From Pseudomonas sp. GM50 (GTDB taxonomy: Bacteria; Pseudomonadota; Gammaproteobacteria; Pseudomonadales; Pseudomonadaceae), in contig NZ_AKJK01000052.1 in the NCBI RefSeq assembly GCF_000282375.1, forward strand, positions 1-64,000: 64,000 nt of DNA, written 5' to 3'. Made by a program: the position numbers and the translations under genes. Below are positions 18,382 to 27,154 of the stretch, piece after piece; the stretch's first letter is position 1; every line of letters starts with the position of its first letter. Under the pieces are notes generated by a model. It was not told the origin of the DNA and did not search any database. It was given only the letters and a program-made list of their open reading frames with translations.

Positions 18382-19479
18382 ATGCTGCGACGCCAGGCTC
18401 TGACATTAGGGAGTTTGCTGCTGGGTGCGGTGACACTGGGCGGCTGGACGCTGTTCAAGCAAAAGGACAAAAGCCCGCTACTGCTCTCGGCGCGGGACGA
18501 TGGTGACGGCAAGCACTACGCCGTCGGTTATCGGCTGGACGGCACCCGGGTGTTTGCCACCCAGGTCGGCCAGCGTTGCCACGACATCATCAACCACCCG
18601 ACGCTGCCGATAGCGCTATTCGTCGCTCGGCGTCCGGGCACCGAGAGTTACCTGATCGACCTGCGCGACGGCACGTTGCTGCAAACCGTGGTGTCGCAGC
18701 CGAACCGGCACTTCTACGGTCACGCAGTGATTCACCACAGCGGCGACTGGCTGTACGCCACCGAAAACGACACCACCGACCCGGGCCGTGGCCTGCTCGG
18801 TGTGTATAAGTTCGAAGGTGAGCGACTTATCCACAGCGGCGAGCTTTCCACCCACGGTGTCGGCCCGCATCAGGTGTCGTGGATGCCCGATGGCGAGACG
18901 CTGATCGTGGCCAACGGCGGCATTCGCACCGAGGCCGAAAGCCGGGTCGAGATGAACCTCAACGCGATGGAGCCGAGCCTGGTGTTGATGCAGCGCGATG
19001 GCACTTTGTTGAGCAAGGAAACACTGGCTCAGCAGATGAACAGCGTGCGGCATTTGGGCGTCGCCAGCGATGGCACCATCGTCGCCGGCCAGCAGTTCAT
19101 GGGCGCTGCTCATGAATCATCGGAGCTGCTGGCGATCAAGCGTCCCGGCCAACCGTTCGTGGCGTTCCCGGTGCCCGAGCATCAATTGCAGGCCATGGGG
19201 CATTACACCGCCAGCGTCGCCGTGCACAGCGAACTGCGTCTGGTCGCCCTGACCGCACCGCGGGGCAACCGCTTTTTTATCTGGGACCTGGACAGCGGTG
19301 AAGTACGCCTGGACGCGCCACTTCCCGACTGCGCCGGCGTCGGAGCCGTGGCCGATGGGTTTGTCGTGACCTCGGGCCAAGGACGCTGCCGCTACTACGA
19401 TTGCCGCCAGACAACCCTGGTTGCAAAACCTCTGGAGTTACCTGCGGGGCTCTGGGACAACCATCTGCATCTGATCTGA
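18382..19479 (+). CDS. DUF1513 beta-propeller-like protein with Tat signal
   Basis: Protein of 365 residues starting MLRRQALTLGSLLLGAVTLGG, a twin-arginine-type signal, followed by repeated strand units typical of a beta-propeller (HYAVGYRLDGTRVFA, RHFYGHAVIHHSGDWLYATEND, HGVGPHQVSWMPDG). DUF1513 proteins always travel with the imelysin/di-heme genes in pseudomonads and I know no assigned function. The ATG at 18382 has GAGGG 8 bases upstream; an ATG at 18367 overlaps the preceding stop codon and would add five residues before the twin arginines. Tat export would suggest folding or cofactor loading in the cytoplasm before secretion. Confidence 0.9.
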   Translation: MLRRQALTLGSLLLGAVTLGGWTLFKQKDKSPLLLSARDDGDGKHYAVGYRLDGTRVFATQVGQRCHDIINHPTLPIALFVARRPGTESYLIDLRDGTLLQTVVSQPNRHFYGHAVIHHSGDWLYATENDTTDPGRGLLGVYKFEGERLIHSGELSTHGVGPHQVSWMPDGETLIVANGGIRTEAESRVEMNLNAMEPSLVLMQRDGTLLSKETLAQQMNSVRHLGVASDGTIVAGQQFMGAAHESSELLAIKRPGQPFVAFPVPEHQLQAMGHYTASVAVHSELRLVALTAPRGNRFFIWDLDSGEVRLDAPLPDCAGVGAVADGFVVTSGQGRCRYYDCRQTTLVAKPLELPAGLWDNHLHLI

Positions 19480-19492
19480 TCTCACCCGCCCT

Positions 19493-19585
19493 TGCAGGAG
19501 CGAAGCTTGCTCGCGAAAGCGATGTATCAGTCGGTATTTCCGCTGACTGACACACCGCTTTCGCGAGCAAGCTTCGCTCCTACAG
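19493..19585. repeat. REPIN type E (AGGAGCGAAGCTTGCTCGCGAAAGC)
   Basis: An inverted pair of a 25-base element (GAGCGAAGCTTGCTCGCGAA at the left, its complement at the right) encloses about 40 bases that include a further short inversion (CAGTCGG / CTGACTG). It lies between the DUF1513 gene and the RND adaptor gene and may separate the two operons. Confidence 0.9.
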
Positions 19586-19685
19586 GTTTTGTGCTCGCCT
19601 GTAAAAAGTGGCAGTTGGATTCACTGCCACACTCGGAGTAATGTTCCCGCCTGTCTCACCTGATTTTCTCCAAGGAAATGGAAAT

Positions 19686-20834
19686 ATGCTGCGTCGCCGC
19701 ATGCTGATCATGCTGGGTGTTGTTCTGCTAATCGTGCTGGTCCTGGCCGGTTACAAAGCCTTTTCCATCTACACGATGATGCAAGGCTTCTCCGTGCCGA
19801 AACCGCCGATAAGTGTCGCCGTGGCCACCGCCACCGAACGTCCGTGGCAAAGCCGTTTGCCAACGGTCGGCACCCTCACGGCGCTGCAAGGGGTCGACCT
19901 GAGCCTGGAGATCGCCGGCACCGTCAAGGAGGTGCAGTTCGAGTCGGGGCAGAAGGTCAAGGCCGGTCAGCCGATCCTGCAACTCGATACCGCCGTTGAA
20001 ACGGCTCTGCTGGCAACCGCTCAAGCCGACCTGGGACTGGCGCAACTGGATTACGGTCGCGGCAGCCAGTTGGTGGGCAGCCAGGCCATTTCCAAAGGCG
20101 AGTTCGACCGACTCTCGGCGGTGTTGCAAAAGAGCCGTGCCACCGTCAATCAGCTCAAGGCGGCACTGGAAAGAAAACGCATCCTCGCCCCGTTCAGCGG
20201 GACCATTGGCATTCGTCAGGTAGACGTCGGCGACTACGTGGCCAGCGGCACGATGATCGCCACCCTGCAAGACATCAGCAGCCTCTACGTCGACTTCTTT
20301 GTGCCCGAACAATCGGTGCCGAAAATAGCCCTCGGCCAACCGGTACAAGTCATTGTCTCGGCCTACCCGACAGAGAGTTTCCCCGGCACTATCAGTGCGA
20401 TCAACCCGAAGGTCGAGAGCAGCACCCGCAACGTGCTGGTACGCGCAACCCTGGCCAACCCCGATGACAAACTGCTGCCGGGGATGTTCGCCAGCCTGCA
20501 GGTGATGTTGCCTGATCCGCAGCCACGCATCGTCGTGCCGGAAAGCGCGATCACCTACACCCTTTATGGCAACTCGCTGTACGTCGTCGCGCAGAAAAAG
20601 GCCGAAGACGGCAGCCTCGAAAAAGACGACAAGGGCGAGCCGATCCTGATCGCCGAGCGGCGCTTCATCGAAACCGGTGAACGCCGCGACGGGATGGTCA
20701 TGATCACCAAAGGCGTGCAGAACGGCGAAAAAGTGGTCACGGGGGGCCAGATCAAACTGGACCACGGCGCACACATTGCCATCAGCGACGACAAGACCCT
20801 AGCCGAGAAGAGCAGTCAGCCGCGCGCTGACTGA
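19686..20834 (+). CDS. mexV: RND efflux periplasmic adaptor (MexV-like)
   Basis: Membrane fusion protein of 382 residues with a single N-terminal transmembrane segment (LIMLGVVLLIVLVLAGY), a biotinyl-lipoyl hairpin (GTVKEVQFESGQKVKAGQPILQLD), an alpha-hairpin and beta-barrel domains ending in PESAITYTLYGNSLYVV. It bridges the RND pump to an outer-membrane channel. An AAGGAAATGG ribosome site lies just before the ATG at 19686. It is 13 bases upstream of the pump gene. In PAO1 the pair at this position next to the imelysin operon is mexVW, which uses a channel encoded elsewhere (OprM); no channel gene is present here either. Confidence 0.9.
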   Translation: MLRRRMLIMLGVVLLIVLVLAGYKAFSIYTMMQGFSVPKPPISVAVATATERPWQSRLPTVGTLTALQGVDLSLEIAGTVKEVQFESGQKVKAGQPILQLDTAVETALLATAQADLGLAQLDYGRGSQLVGSQAISKGEFDRLSAVLQKSRATVNQLKAALERKRILAPFSGTIGIRQVDVGDYVASGTMIATLQDISSLYVDFFVPEQSVPKIALGQPVQVIVSAYPTESFPGTISAINPKVESSTRNVLVRATLANPDDKLLPGMFASLQVMLPDPQPRIVVPESAITYTLYGNSLYVVAQKKAEDGSLEKDDKGEPILIAERRFIETGERRDGMVMITKGVQNGEKVVTGGQIKLDHGAHIAISDDKTLAEKSSQPRAD

Positions 20835-20847
20835 TCAAGGAATCCCC

Positions 20848-23800
20848 ATGGCTTTTACCGACCCGTTCATCCGCCGCCCGGTGCTCGCCACCGTGGTCAG
20901 CCTGTTGATTGTGCTGCTGGGCTTCCAGGCCTGGAGCAAGTTGCCGTTGCGCCAATACCCGCAAATGGAAAACGCCCTGATCACGGTGACCACCGCTTAC
21001 CCCGGGGCCAACGCCGAAACCATCCAGGGTTACATCACCCAACCGATGCAGCAGAGCCTGGCCAGCGCCGAAGGCATCGACTACATGACCTCGGTCAGTC
21101 GACAGAACTTCTCGGTGATCTCGATCTACGCGCGCATCGGTTCCAACAGCGACCGCTTGTTCACCGAGCTGCTGGCCAAGGCCAACGAGGTCAAGAACCA
21201 ACTGCCCCAAGACGCCGAAGACCCGGTGCTGAGCAAGGAAGCCGCCGACGCTTCGGCGCTGATGTACATCAGTTTCTTTAGCAAGGAGCTGAGCAATCCG
21301 CAGATCACCGATTACTTGTCGCGGGTTATCCAGCCGAAACTGGCGACCCTGCCGGGCATGGCCGAAGCCGAGATTCTTGGTAATCAGGTGTTCGCCATGC
21401 GCCTGTGGCTGGACCCGGTGAAACTCGCCGGTTATGGCCTGAGCGCCAGCGACGTGACCAACGCCGTGCGCCAGTACAACTTCCTCTCCGCCGCCGGCGA
21501 AGTGAAAGGCGAGTATGTGGTCACCAGCATCAACGCCAACACCGAACTCAAATCCGCCGAGGCCTTTGGCGCGATCCCGCTCAAGGTAGAGGGCGACAGT
21601 CGCGTACTGCTGCGGGACGTGGCGCGGGTCGAGATGGGCGCGGAGAACTACAACTCCGTCAGTTCCTTCGGCGGCACGCCCTCGGTGTACATCGGCATCA
21701 AGGCCACGCCCGGCGCCAACCCGCTGGATGTGATCCGGGAAGTGCGCAAGATCATGCCGGAGCTGGAAGCCCAGTTGCCGCCGAACCTGAAAGGTGAAAT
21801 CGCCTACGACGCCACGCTGTTCATCCAGGCCTCCATCGACGAAGTGGTGAAAACCCTGTTCGAAGCGGTGCTGATCGTGATCGTGGTGGTGTTCCTGTTC
21901 CTCGGCGCCCTGCGCTCGGTGGTGATCCCGGTGGTCACCATTCCGCTGTCGATGATCGGCGTGATGTTCTTCATGCAGATGATGGGCTACTCGATCAATC
22001 TGCTGACCTTGCTGGCGATGGTATTGGCCATCGGGCTGGTGGTGGACGACGCCATCGTGGTGGTGGAAAACATCCATCGACACATCGAAGAAGGCAAGAC
22101 ACCGCTGGATGCCGCGCTTGAAGGCGCTGCGGAAATCGCCATGCCGGTGGTGTCGATGACCATTACCCTGGCGGCGGTCTATGCGCCGATCGGCTTTCTG
22201 ACCGGCCTGACGGGGGCGCTGTTCAAGGAGTTCGCCCTGACCCTGGCCGGGGCGGTGGTGATTTCCGGCGTTGTTGCCCTGACACTGTCGCCGATGATGT
22301 GCGCCCTGCTGTTGCGCCACGATGAAAACCCCAGCGGCCTGGCTCATCGCCTGGACATGATCTTCGAAGGCCTCAAGCGTCGCTACCAGAGTGTGCTTCA
22401 CGGCACCCTCAACACCCGGCCGGTGGTGCTGGTGTTCGCGGTGATCGTGCTGTGCCTGATTCCGGTGCTGCTCAAATTTACCCAGTCGGAACTGGCGCCG
22501 GACGAGGACCAGGGCGTCATCTTCATGATGGCCAATGCCCCGCAACCGGCCAACCTCGATTACCTGAACACCTACACCGACGAGTTCCTCACGATTTTCA
22601 AGGAGTTCCCCGAGTACTACTCCTCGTTCCAGATCAACGGCTTCAACGGCGTGCAATCGGGGATCGGCGGCTTCCTGCTCAAACCCTGGAACGAACGCAA
22701 CCGGACCCAAATGCAGATCCTGCCCGAGGTTCAGAGCAAACTGGAGAGCATTCCCGGGCTGCAAATCTTCGGCTTCAACCTGCCGTCCTTGCCGGGCACC
22801 GGCGAAGGCTTGCCGTTTCAATTCGTGATCAACTCGGCCAACACCTATGAGTCGTTGTTGGAAGTGACGGACCGGGTTAAAAAAAGGGCGATGGAATCCG
22901 GCAAGTTCGCTTTCGTCGACGTCGACCTGGCCTTCGACAAACCCGAAGTCGTGGTGGATATCGATCGGGCCAAGGCTGCACAGATGGGTGTATCGATGCA
23001 GGACCTGGGCGGCACCCTCGCAACGTTGCTGGGTGAAGCAGAGATCAACCGTTTCACCATCGAAGGTCGCAGCTACAAAGTCATCGCCCAGGTGGAACGG
23101 CCCTTCCGGGATAACCCCGACTGGCTGAACCATTATTACGTCAAGAACGCCAAGGGCGAACTGCTGCCCCTGTCGACCCTGATTACCGTGACCGACCGGG
23201 CGCGACCGCGCCAGTTGAACCAGTTCCAGCAACTCAACTCGGCGATTCTTTCCGGAGTCCCGCTGGTCAGCATGGGTGAAGCCATCGACACCGTGCGCCA
23301 GATCGCCCGGGAAGAAGCACCGGCGGGTTTTGCCGTCGACTATGCCGGTGCATCACGGCAGTACATTCAGGAAGGCAGCGCGCTGTGGGTCACCTTTGCC
23401 CTGGCGCTGGCGATCATCTTCCTGGTGCTGGCAGCCCAATTCGAAAGTTTCCGCGACCCACTGGTGATTCTGGTCACCGTGCCGCTGTCGATCTGTGGCG
23501 CGTTGATCCCGCTGTTCCTTGGCTGGTCGAGCATGAACATCTATACCCAAGTGGGATTGGTGACGTTGATCGGGCTAATCAGCAAGCACGGGATCCTGAT
23601 CGTCGAGTTCGCCAATCAGCTACGCAAGGAAAAGGGCCTGTCACCTCGCGAAGCGGTGGAGGAAGCGGCGGCCATTCGCCTGCGTCCGGTATTGATGACC
23701 ACGGCGGCGATGGTGTTCGGCATGGTGCCGTTGATCATCGCCACGGGCGCGGGTGCCGTCAGCCGGTTCGACATCGGCACGGTGATCGCGACGGGGATGT

Positions 23801-23874
23801 CGATCGGGACGCTGTTCACCTTGTTCGTGTTGCCGTGCATCTACACGTTGCTGGCCAAGCCCGATAAGCCCTGA
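20848..23874 (+). CDS. mexW: RND multidrug efflux pump, inner-membrane subunit (MexW-like)
   Basis: Proton-driven transporter of 1008 residues with the 12-helix RND layout: TM1 near residue 12, the large porter loop, TM2-TM6 around residues 340-490, a second loop, and TM8-TM12 at the C-terminus. The TM4 proton-relay aspartates are visible in GLVVDDAIVVVENIHRHIE, and a conserved lysine follows in the TM10 region. It starts 13 bases after the adaptor gene. The sequence resembles the MexW/MdtBC-like branch rather than MexB. Substrates cannot be told from sequence. Confidence 0.93.
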   Translation: MAFTDPFIRRPVLATVVSLLIVLLGFQAWSKLPLRQYPQMENALITVTTAYPGANAETIQGYITQPMQQSLASAEGIDYMTSVSRQNFSVISIYARIGSNSDRLFTELLAKANEVKNQLPQDAEDPVLSKEAADASALMYISFFSKELSNPQITDYLSRVIQPKLATLPGMAEAEILGNQVFAMRLWLDPVKLAGYGLSASDVTNAVRQYNFLSAAGEVKGEYVVTSINANTELKSAEAFGAIPLKVEGDSRVLLRDVARVEMGAENYNSVSSFGGTPSVYIGIKATPGANPLDVIREVRKIMPELEAQLPPNLKGEIAYDATLFIQASIDEVVKTLFEAVLIVIVVVFLFLGALRSVVIPVVTIPLSMIGVMFFMQMMGYSINLLTLLAMVLAIGLVVDDAIVVVENIHRHIEEGKTPLDAALEGAAEIAMPVVSMTITLAAVYAPIGFLTGLTGALFKEFALTLAGAVVISGVVALTLSPMMCALLLRHDENPSGLAHRLDMIFEGLKRRYQSVLHGTLNTRPVVLVFAVIVLCLIPVLLKFTQSELAPDEDQGVIFMMANAPQPANLDYLNTYTDEFLTIFKEFPEYYSSFQINGFNGVQSGIGGFLLKPWNERNRTQMQILPEVQSKLESIPGLQIFGFNLPSLPGTGEGLPFQFVINSANTYESLLEVTDRVKKRAMESGKFAFVDVDLAFDKPEVVVDIDRAKAAQMGVSMQDLGGTLATLLGEAEINRFTIEGRSYKVIAQVERPFRDNPDWLNHYYVKNAKGELLPLSTLITVTDRARPRQLNQFQQLNSAILSGVPLVSMGEAIDTVRQIAREEAPAGFAVDYAGASRQYIQEGSALWVTFALALAIIFLVLAAQFESFRDPLVILVTVPLSICGALIPLFLGWSSMNIYTQVGLVTLIGLISKHGILIVEFANQLRKEKGLSPREAVEEAAAIRLRPVLMTTAAMVFGMVPLIIATGAGAVSRFDIGTVIATGMSIGTLFTLFVLPCIYTLLAKPDKP

Positions 23875-23885
23875 AGACATATCCC

Positions 23886-24020
23886 TGTGGCGAGGGGGCT
23901 TGCCCCCGTTCGGCTGCGTAGCAGTCGTAAACCATTGCATGCGGTGTACCTGAACACACACCTCGATTGCAGGTTTTGGGGCCGCGTTGCGACCCAACGG
24001 GGGCAAGCCCCCTCGCCACA
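23886..24020. repeat. REPIN type A
   Basis: The left copy TGTGGCGAGGGGGCTTGCCC and its inverted right copy ending CCCCCTCGCCACA are separated by about 95 bases. Inner hairpin segments are GGCTGCGTAGCAGTCG and GGGGCCGCGTTGCGACCC. The cluster begins 11 bases after the pump gene. Confidence 0.9.
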
Positions 24021-24069
24021 CAGGCTCGCTCCCACAATGGATCGCGCAAGGCTTGAGTCATTGGATACA

Positions 24070-24099
24070 AAAAAGGCCTCGCATTTGCGAGGCCTTTCA
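24070..24099. terminator. Bidirectional terminator between mexW and the 24117 gene
   Basis: An 11-base perfect stem AAAGGCCTCGC / GCGAGGCCTTT with an ATTT loop, flanked by A on the left and T on the right. It can serve both the pump operon (plus) and the envelope operon (minus). Confidence 0.9.
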
Positions 24100-24116
24100 T
24101 TTGGGCTTCAATCTGT

Positions 24117-24344
24117 TCAACTTTGTGGCCTCAGTCCCTGAGAAAGTCCGAACATGAACAGTAATAAATCATGATCGGGTTGAGTGGCCACGGGTGCTTT
24201 GGCAACCCGGGGCAACGGACAATGCGCGTCACCGTGCACGGAGCTGAGGACTTGAGTGCGGGGCTGCTCCCAGGCAGCCACCGCCAATGAAGCAACTGCC
24301 AAGGCTCCGGCTAAAAACAAACCTCGTGCAATTTCGAGTTTCAT
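24117..24344 (-). CDS. Small secreted protein, unknown function
   Basis: A 75-residue protein with a clear signal peptide (GLFLAGALAVASLAVAAWEQ, cleavage near AVA-AWEQ) and a mature peptide of about 50 residues rich in His/Pro with one cysteine (HGDAHCPLPRVAKAP). It starts 2 bases after the stop of the LPS-kinase gene, so it is the last gene of that operon. A small unknown gene occupies the same position in PAO1, which supports it as real. I do not recognise a domain. Confidence 0.78.
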   Translation of the reverse strand: MKLEIARGLFLAGALAVASLAVAAWEQPRTQVLSSVHGDAHCPLPRVAKAPVATQPDHDLLLFMFGLSQGLRPQS

Positions 24345-24346
24345 TG

Positions 24347-25060
24347 TTATAAGCCTTTGATAGCGCTGCCAAACGCCGTTTCATAAAGATAGACGAGTTT
24401 TTTCCAGTCTGTATCGCTGAACGACGAGTGGCGACGCAGTTGTTTCAGGTCATGGCCCGCCGCTTGACGGGCGGTCAAACGCTGCCGGCATTTCTCCAGA
24501 TCGATCAAGGCAATTTCGACCTTGGCTGACTCGCCCTCACCGGTGACCCGCACGAATACGTGCTTGATATAGAGGCAGCTGTGCTGCCAACGGCCCTTGT
24601 GCATGCGGGCCAGGTTGTCGGCCAGATCCTTCAAAACGCGATCATGCACTGCCTCACCATAACGCTCGCGACCGCCAGCCGCGTACCAGTGTTGGATTTC
24701 TTCGAAGCCATCCAGGGACTTGGTAACCAGCAATGCGCGCCATTTGTGCAGAGGATCGCGCTGTGCCCCACAGAAAACGATTTCCGGAACACGAACGTCG
24801 AGCAGGCGCAGGCCAATGAGCGCATCACGCTCGCGCAACACTGTCGGCCGGCCGAACGGGTGTAACCCGCTGCGATAGATATGCCCGGTTTGACGCTTGG
24901 TGTAGAGCAGCTGTCCATCACTGCCCATGACGCGCTGCACGCCACTTTCTCCACCACGACGGACATTGGGTTCTTCTACCCATTCACCGCGCAGGTTCCA
25001 GAAATAGTCGAAGCGGTCCTGAGAAGCAATTTCCGTTTGTGCTGCACACTGCGCTGCCAT
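24347..25060 (-). CDS. inaA: Lipopolysaccharide kinase InaA-family protein
   Basis: Protein of 237 residues of the InaA/WaaP/KdkA small-kinase group, which phosphorylate LPS core sugars at the cytoplasmic face of the inner membrane. Visible features are the N-lobe (LLYTKRQTGHIYRSGLHPFGRPTVLRERDAL), the catalytic-loop region (DNLARMHKGRWQHSCLYIKHVF) and the DFG-equivalent IALIDLEKCRQRL. It begins 4 bases after the methyltransferase stop codon. The ATG at 25060 has AGAGGTAACAGG upstream; the longer frame overlaps the methyltransferase. Neighbouring colRS and the candidate ColR box suggest envelope-stress induction. Confidence 0.9.
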   Translation of the reverse strand: MAAQCAAQTEIASQDRFDYFWNLRGEWVEEPNVRRGGESGVQRVMGSDGQLLYTKRQTGHIYRSGLHPFGRPTVLRERDALIGLRLLDVRVPEIVFCGAQRDPLHKWRALLVTKSLDGFEEIQHWYAAGGRERYGEAVHDRVLKDLADNLARMHKGRWQHSCLYIKHVFVRVTGEGESAKVEIALIDLEKCRQRLTARQAAGHDLKQLRRHSSFSDTDWKKLVYLYETAFGSAIKGL

Positions 25061-25064
25061 CCTG

Positions 25065-25733
25065 TTACCTCTTGCGTAATACATAGACCCGCCACATGGC
25101 GTAGAGCGGTAAAAAATCCAGTTGCTCCTGGATACGGAAACCCGCCTGCTCGAATTCTTTTTCAACCGTGGCAGCCGGTAACACAAATCGATTTTGGTAA
25201 CCCTCCTGCCCACGCTTTTTCTCGGCGCGCTTGCGTTTCCAGGCCTTGAAATTGCCGTCCACCCACAACGAAACAATCACGCTGTCGCGGGTGACGCGCT
25301 CGAATTCGCGCAGGATGGCCAGTCGATGCTCGGCTTCACCGATGTGATGAAGCAAGCGCATACAGAAAATGCTGTCGACGGCGTTATCGGGTAAGGCAAT
25401 GTCGAATGCAGAAGTGTGCAAGGGTTGTACCCGTTTTACCACGTCGGCGGGTTGCGCCTGCATGGCCGTCTTCAACATGGACTCCGAGTTGTCGGCCCCG
25501 ATGATGACACGGTTGTGTTTTTCCGCCAGCAGCGGCCAGAAACGCCCCGCGCCGCACGGTAAATCGAGGACCAATCCTGGCTCACCGGCCAGCGTCAGCG
25601 CTTTTCGCGCCAATTGTTCGTCACGCCAGTGGGACAGTCGGCGACCGAGACCTGCCTGATGTTTGCGCAAATACTTCTGGGCGTGTTGATCGTCGTACTT
25701 TTCGGAAAAATCGAGTTTGATCGGACCAGCCAT
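25065..25733 (-). CDS. SAM-dependent methyltransferase of the ColRS-linked envelope operon
   Basis: Class I methyltransferase of 222 residues. The SAM-binding motif I is LVLDLPCGAGRFWPLL, motif II is GADNSESML, and DNAVDSIFCMRLLHHIGE is motif IV with the post-motif His pair. The substrate is probably an envelope component because the gene is the first of a three-gene operon with an InaA-type LPS kinase and lies beside colRS. The ATG at 25733 has CAGGAG 12 bases upstream; the frame is open further up, but that stretch contains the candidate ColR box and is better read as promoter. Confidence 0.9.
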   Translation of the reverse strand: MAGPIKLDFSEKYDDQHAQKYLRKHQAGLGRRLSHWRDEQLARKALTLAGEPGLVLDLPCGAGRFWPLLAEKHNRVIIGADNSESMLKTAMQAQPADVVKRVQPLHTSAFDIALPDNAVDSIFCMRLLHHIGEAEHRLAILREFERVTRDSVIVSLWVDGNFKAWKRKRAEKKRGQEGYQNRFVLPAATVEKEFEQAGFRIQEQLDFLPLYAMWRVYVLRKR

Positions 25734-25804
25734 CACTGCAGTCTCCTGAACTTCTGATGACCACCACCTTAGGTAGCGAGGTGTCAGTGTCAGGTCGTGC
25801 ATTT

Positions 25805-25820
25805 GTGAAAAATTTGTCAT
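25805..25820 (-). promoter_or_regulatory. Candidate ColR box upstream of the methyltransferase-inaA operon
   Basis: On the minus strand the 16-mer reads ATGACAAATTTTTCAC. The ColR consensus as I remember it is (T/C)(T/C)NA(C/G)NN(T/C)TTTTT(C/G)AC, giving two mismatches but keeping the full TTTTTCAC core. It is about 70 bases before the methyltransferase ATG, a typical distance for an OmpR-type activator. Confidence 0.55.
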
Positions 25821-25850
25821 GTAAAACCCGGAAGTATTTCAGGGTTTTAC
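25821..25850. other. Inverted repeat GTAAAACCC / GGGTTTTAC between colS and the methyltransferase gene
   Basis: Perfect 9-base arms are separated by 12 bases, immediately next to the candidate ColR box and 24 bases after the colS stop. It lacks a T tract on the minus strand, so it may be an operator or a weak terminator/attenuator. Confidence 0.6.
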
Positions 25851-25873
25851 AGGACCGAATTTCGTTTTCTCCA

Positions 25874-27154
25874 TCAGATCCGGGAAGGACTCAAATCCAC
25901 CTGAAAACGGCAGCCATTGGGTTCCATGTTCGTCAAGCTGACGCTCCAGCCCTGGTTCTCACAAATCCGCTGTACCAGCGACAGTCCCAGCCCCAGCCCC
26001 TCGCCACGTTTCTCGTTGCCACGCACGAAAGGCTCGAACATCGCCTCACGTTTTTCCTCGGGAATACCGACTCCACTGTCCTCGACCACGAACCCCGTAT
26101 CCGTCATCGCCAAACGGATAAACCCGTGCTCGGTGTAATGCAGTGCATTACGCAACAGGTTACCCATTACCGCATGCAGAAGGGTCGCGTTATAGCGGGT
26201 GTCCGGCGGATTGCCCGGCTCAACGTTCAGCGTCAGGCCCTTGGCTTCGATCGGCTCGCGCCATTGACAGAGCAGCCCGTCGGCCACTTGGCTCAGGGTC
26301 TGCTGGGGGGCCATGCTGGCGTCTTCATGTTGAGCGCGAGCCAGCATGAGGAAGGTTTGCACCAGCTCGCGCATCTCGGCACACGCACGGGCGATTCGCT
26401 CGACCTGAGCGCGCCCGCGTTGATCGATACCGGGGTTTTCCAGCAATAGCTCACAGGAACTGGCCAACACCATCAACGGCGTGCGCAGCTCGTGGCTGAC
26501 GTCACTGGTGAACAATCGCTCACGGGTCAACGCCTGACGCAAGCGCCCGAGGGTAGCGTCGAAGGCCACGGCCAGTTCGCCCACTTCATCGGCGGCATAA
26601 TCCGGCGCCAGTGGCGGCGCCAGGCCCAGCAATTGATCGCGATGACGCACCTGACGGGCCAGGCGCACCACCGGCGCCATGACCTTGCGCGCCAGCACCC
26701 AGCCAAGGAATACAGCCAATGCCAGGCTCAGCACGAAACCCACCAGCACCACGGCAAACAGCACCCGCTCACGCTCTTCGAAATCGCTCTGGTCCTGCAA
26801 CAGCACGTAACGCCGACCGTCGACGATTTCGACCATCGCGTGGTACGACAGCTGCTCGCGAAAGACTTCATGAAAGCCTGAGTCCAGGTGCCGCAAATCC
26901 TTGGGCAACTCAAAGTCGCCCGGCCCGCCGCTGAAATAGAACAACTGGTCCGGCTCGGGGCGGTGGCTCCAGTCCGACACGCTGTCCATCAGCAACAGAC
27001 GTTGCAAATCGCCGCCCAGACCTGCCGAAATCAGTTTCTCTTCCACCAGGTGCACGGTCGCTATGATGCCCATGGCGAAGGCTCCCGCGACCAGCGCGCT
27101 CATCAACGCAAAGGCGATGATGATCCGCTGAGAAAGGCTCTGCTTAAACTCCAT
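25874..27154 (-). CDS. colS: Sensor histidine kinase ColS
   Basis: Inner-membrane kinase of 426 residues: TM1 at about residues 10-35 (IIIAFALMSALVAGAFAMG), a short periplasmic sensor, TM2 near residues 130-155, HAMP, then HisKA with the phospho-acceptor in SHELRTPLMVL and an HATPase domain (NLLRNALHYTE, GVGIPEEKR, GEGLGLGLSLV). A DFEERER stretch before TM2 offers an ExxE pattern like the metal-sensing motif reported for ColS of P. putida. ColS with ColR maintains membrane integrity under metal and phenol stress. It overlaps colR by 11 bases. The ATG at 27154 gives the usual N-terminus MEFKQSLSQRI. Confidence 0.95.
   Translation of the reverse strand: MEFKQSLSQRIIIAFALMSALVAGAFAMGIIATVHLVEEKLISAGLGGDLQRLLLMDSVSDWSHRPEPDQLFYFSGGPGDFELPKDLRHLDSGFHEVFREQLSYHAMVEIVDGRRYVLLQDQSDFEERERVLFAVVLVGFVLSLALAVFLGWVLARKVMAPVVRLARQVRHRDQLLGLAPPLAPDYAADEVGELAVAFDATLGRLRQALTRERLFTSDVSHELRTPLMVLASSCELLLENPGIDQRGRAQVERIARACAEMRELVQTFLMLARAQHEDASMAPQQTLSQVADGLLCQWREPIEAKGLTLNVEPGNPPDTRYNATLLHAVMGNLLRNALHYTEHGFIRLAMTDTGFVVEDSGVGIPEEKREAMFEPFVRGNEKRGEGLGLGLSLVQRICENQGWSVSLTNMEPNGCRFQVDLSPSRI

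Noticed and set aside
20782..23232. 816-codon open frame on the minus strand opposite the RND pump gene
   Set aside because: It is a shadow of mexW: the translation is rich in His, Gln, Arg and Gly with no recognisable domain, as is typical of antisense frames in high-GC genes.
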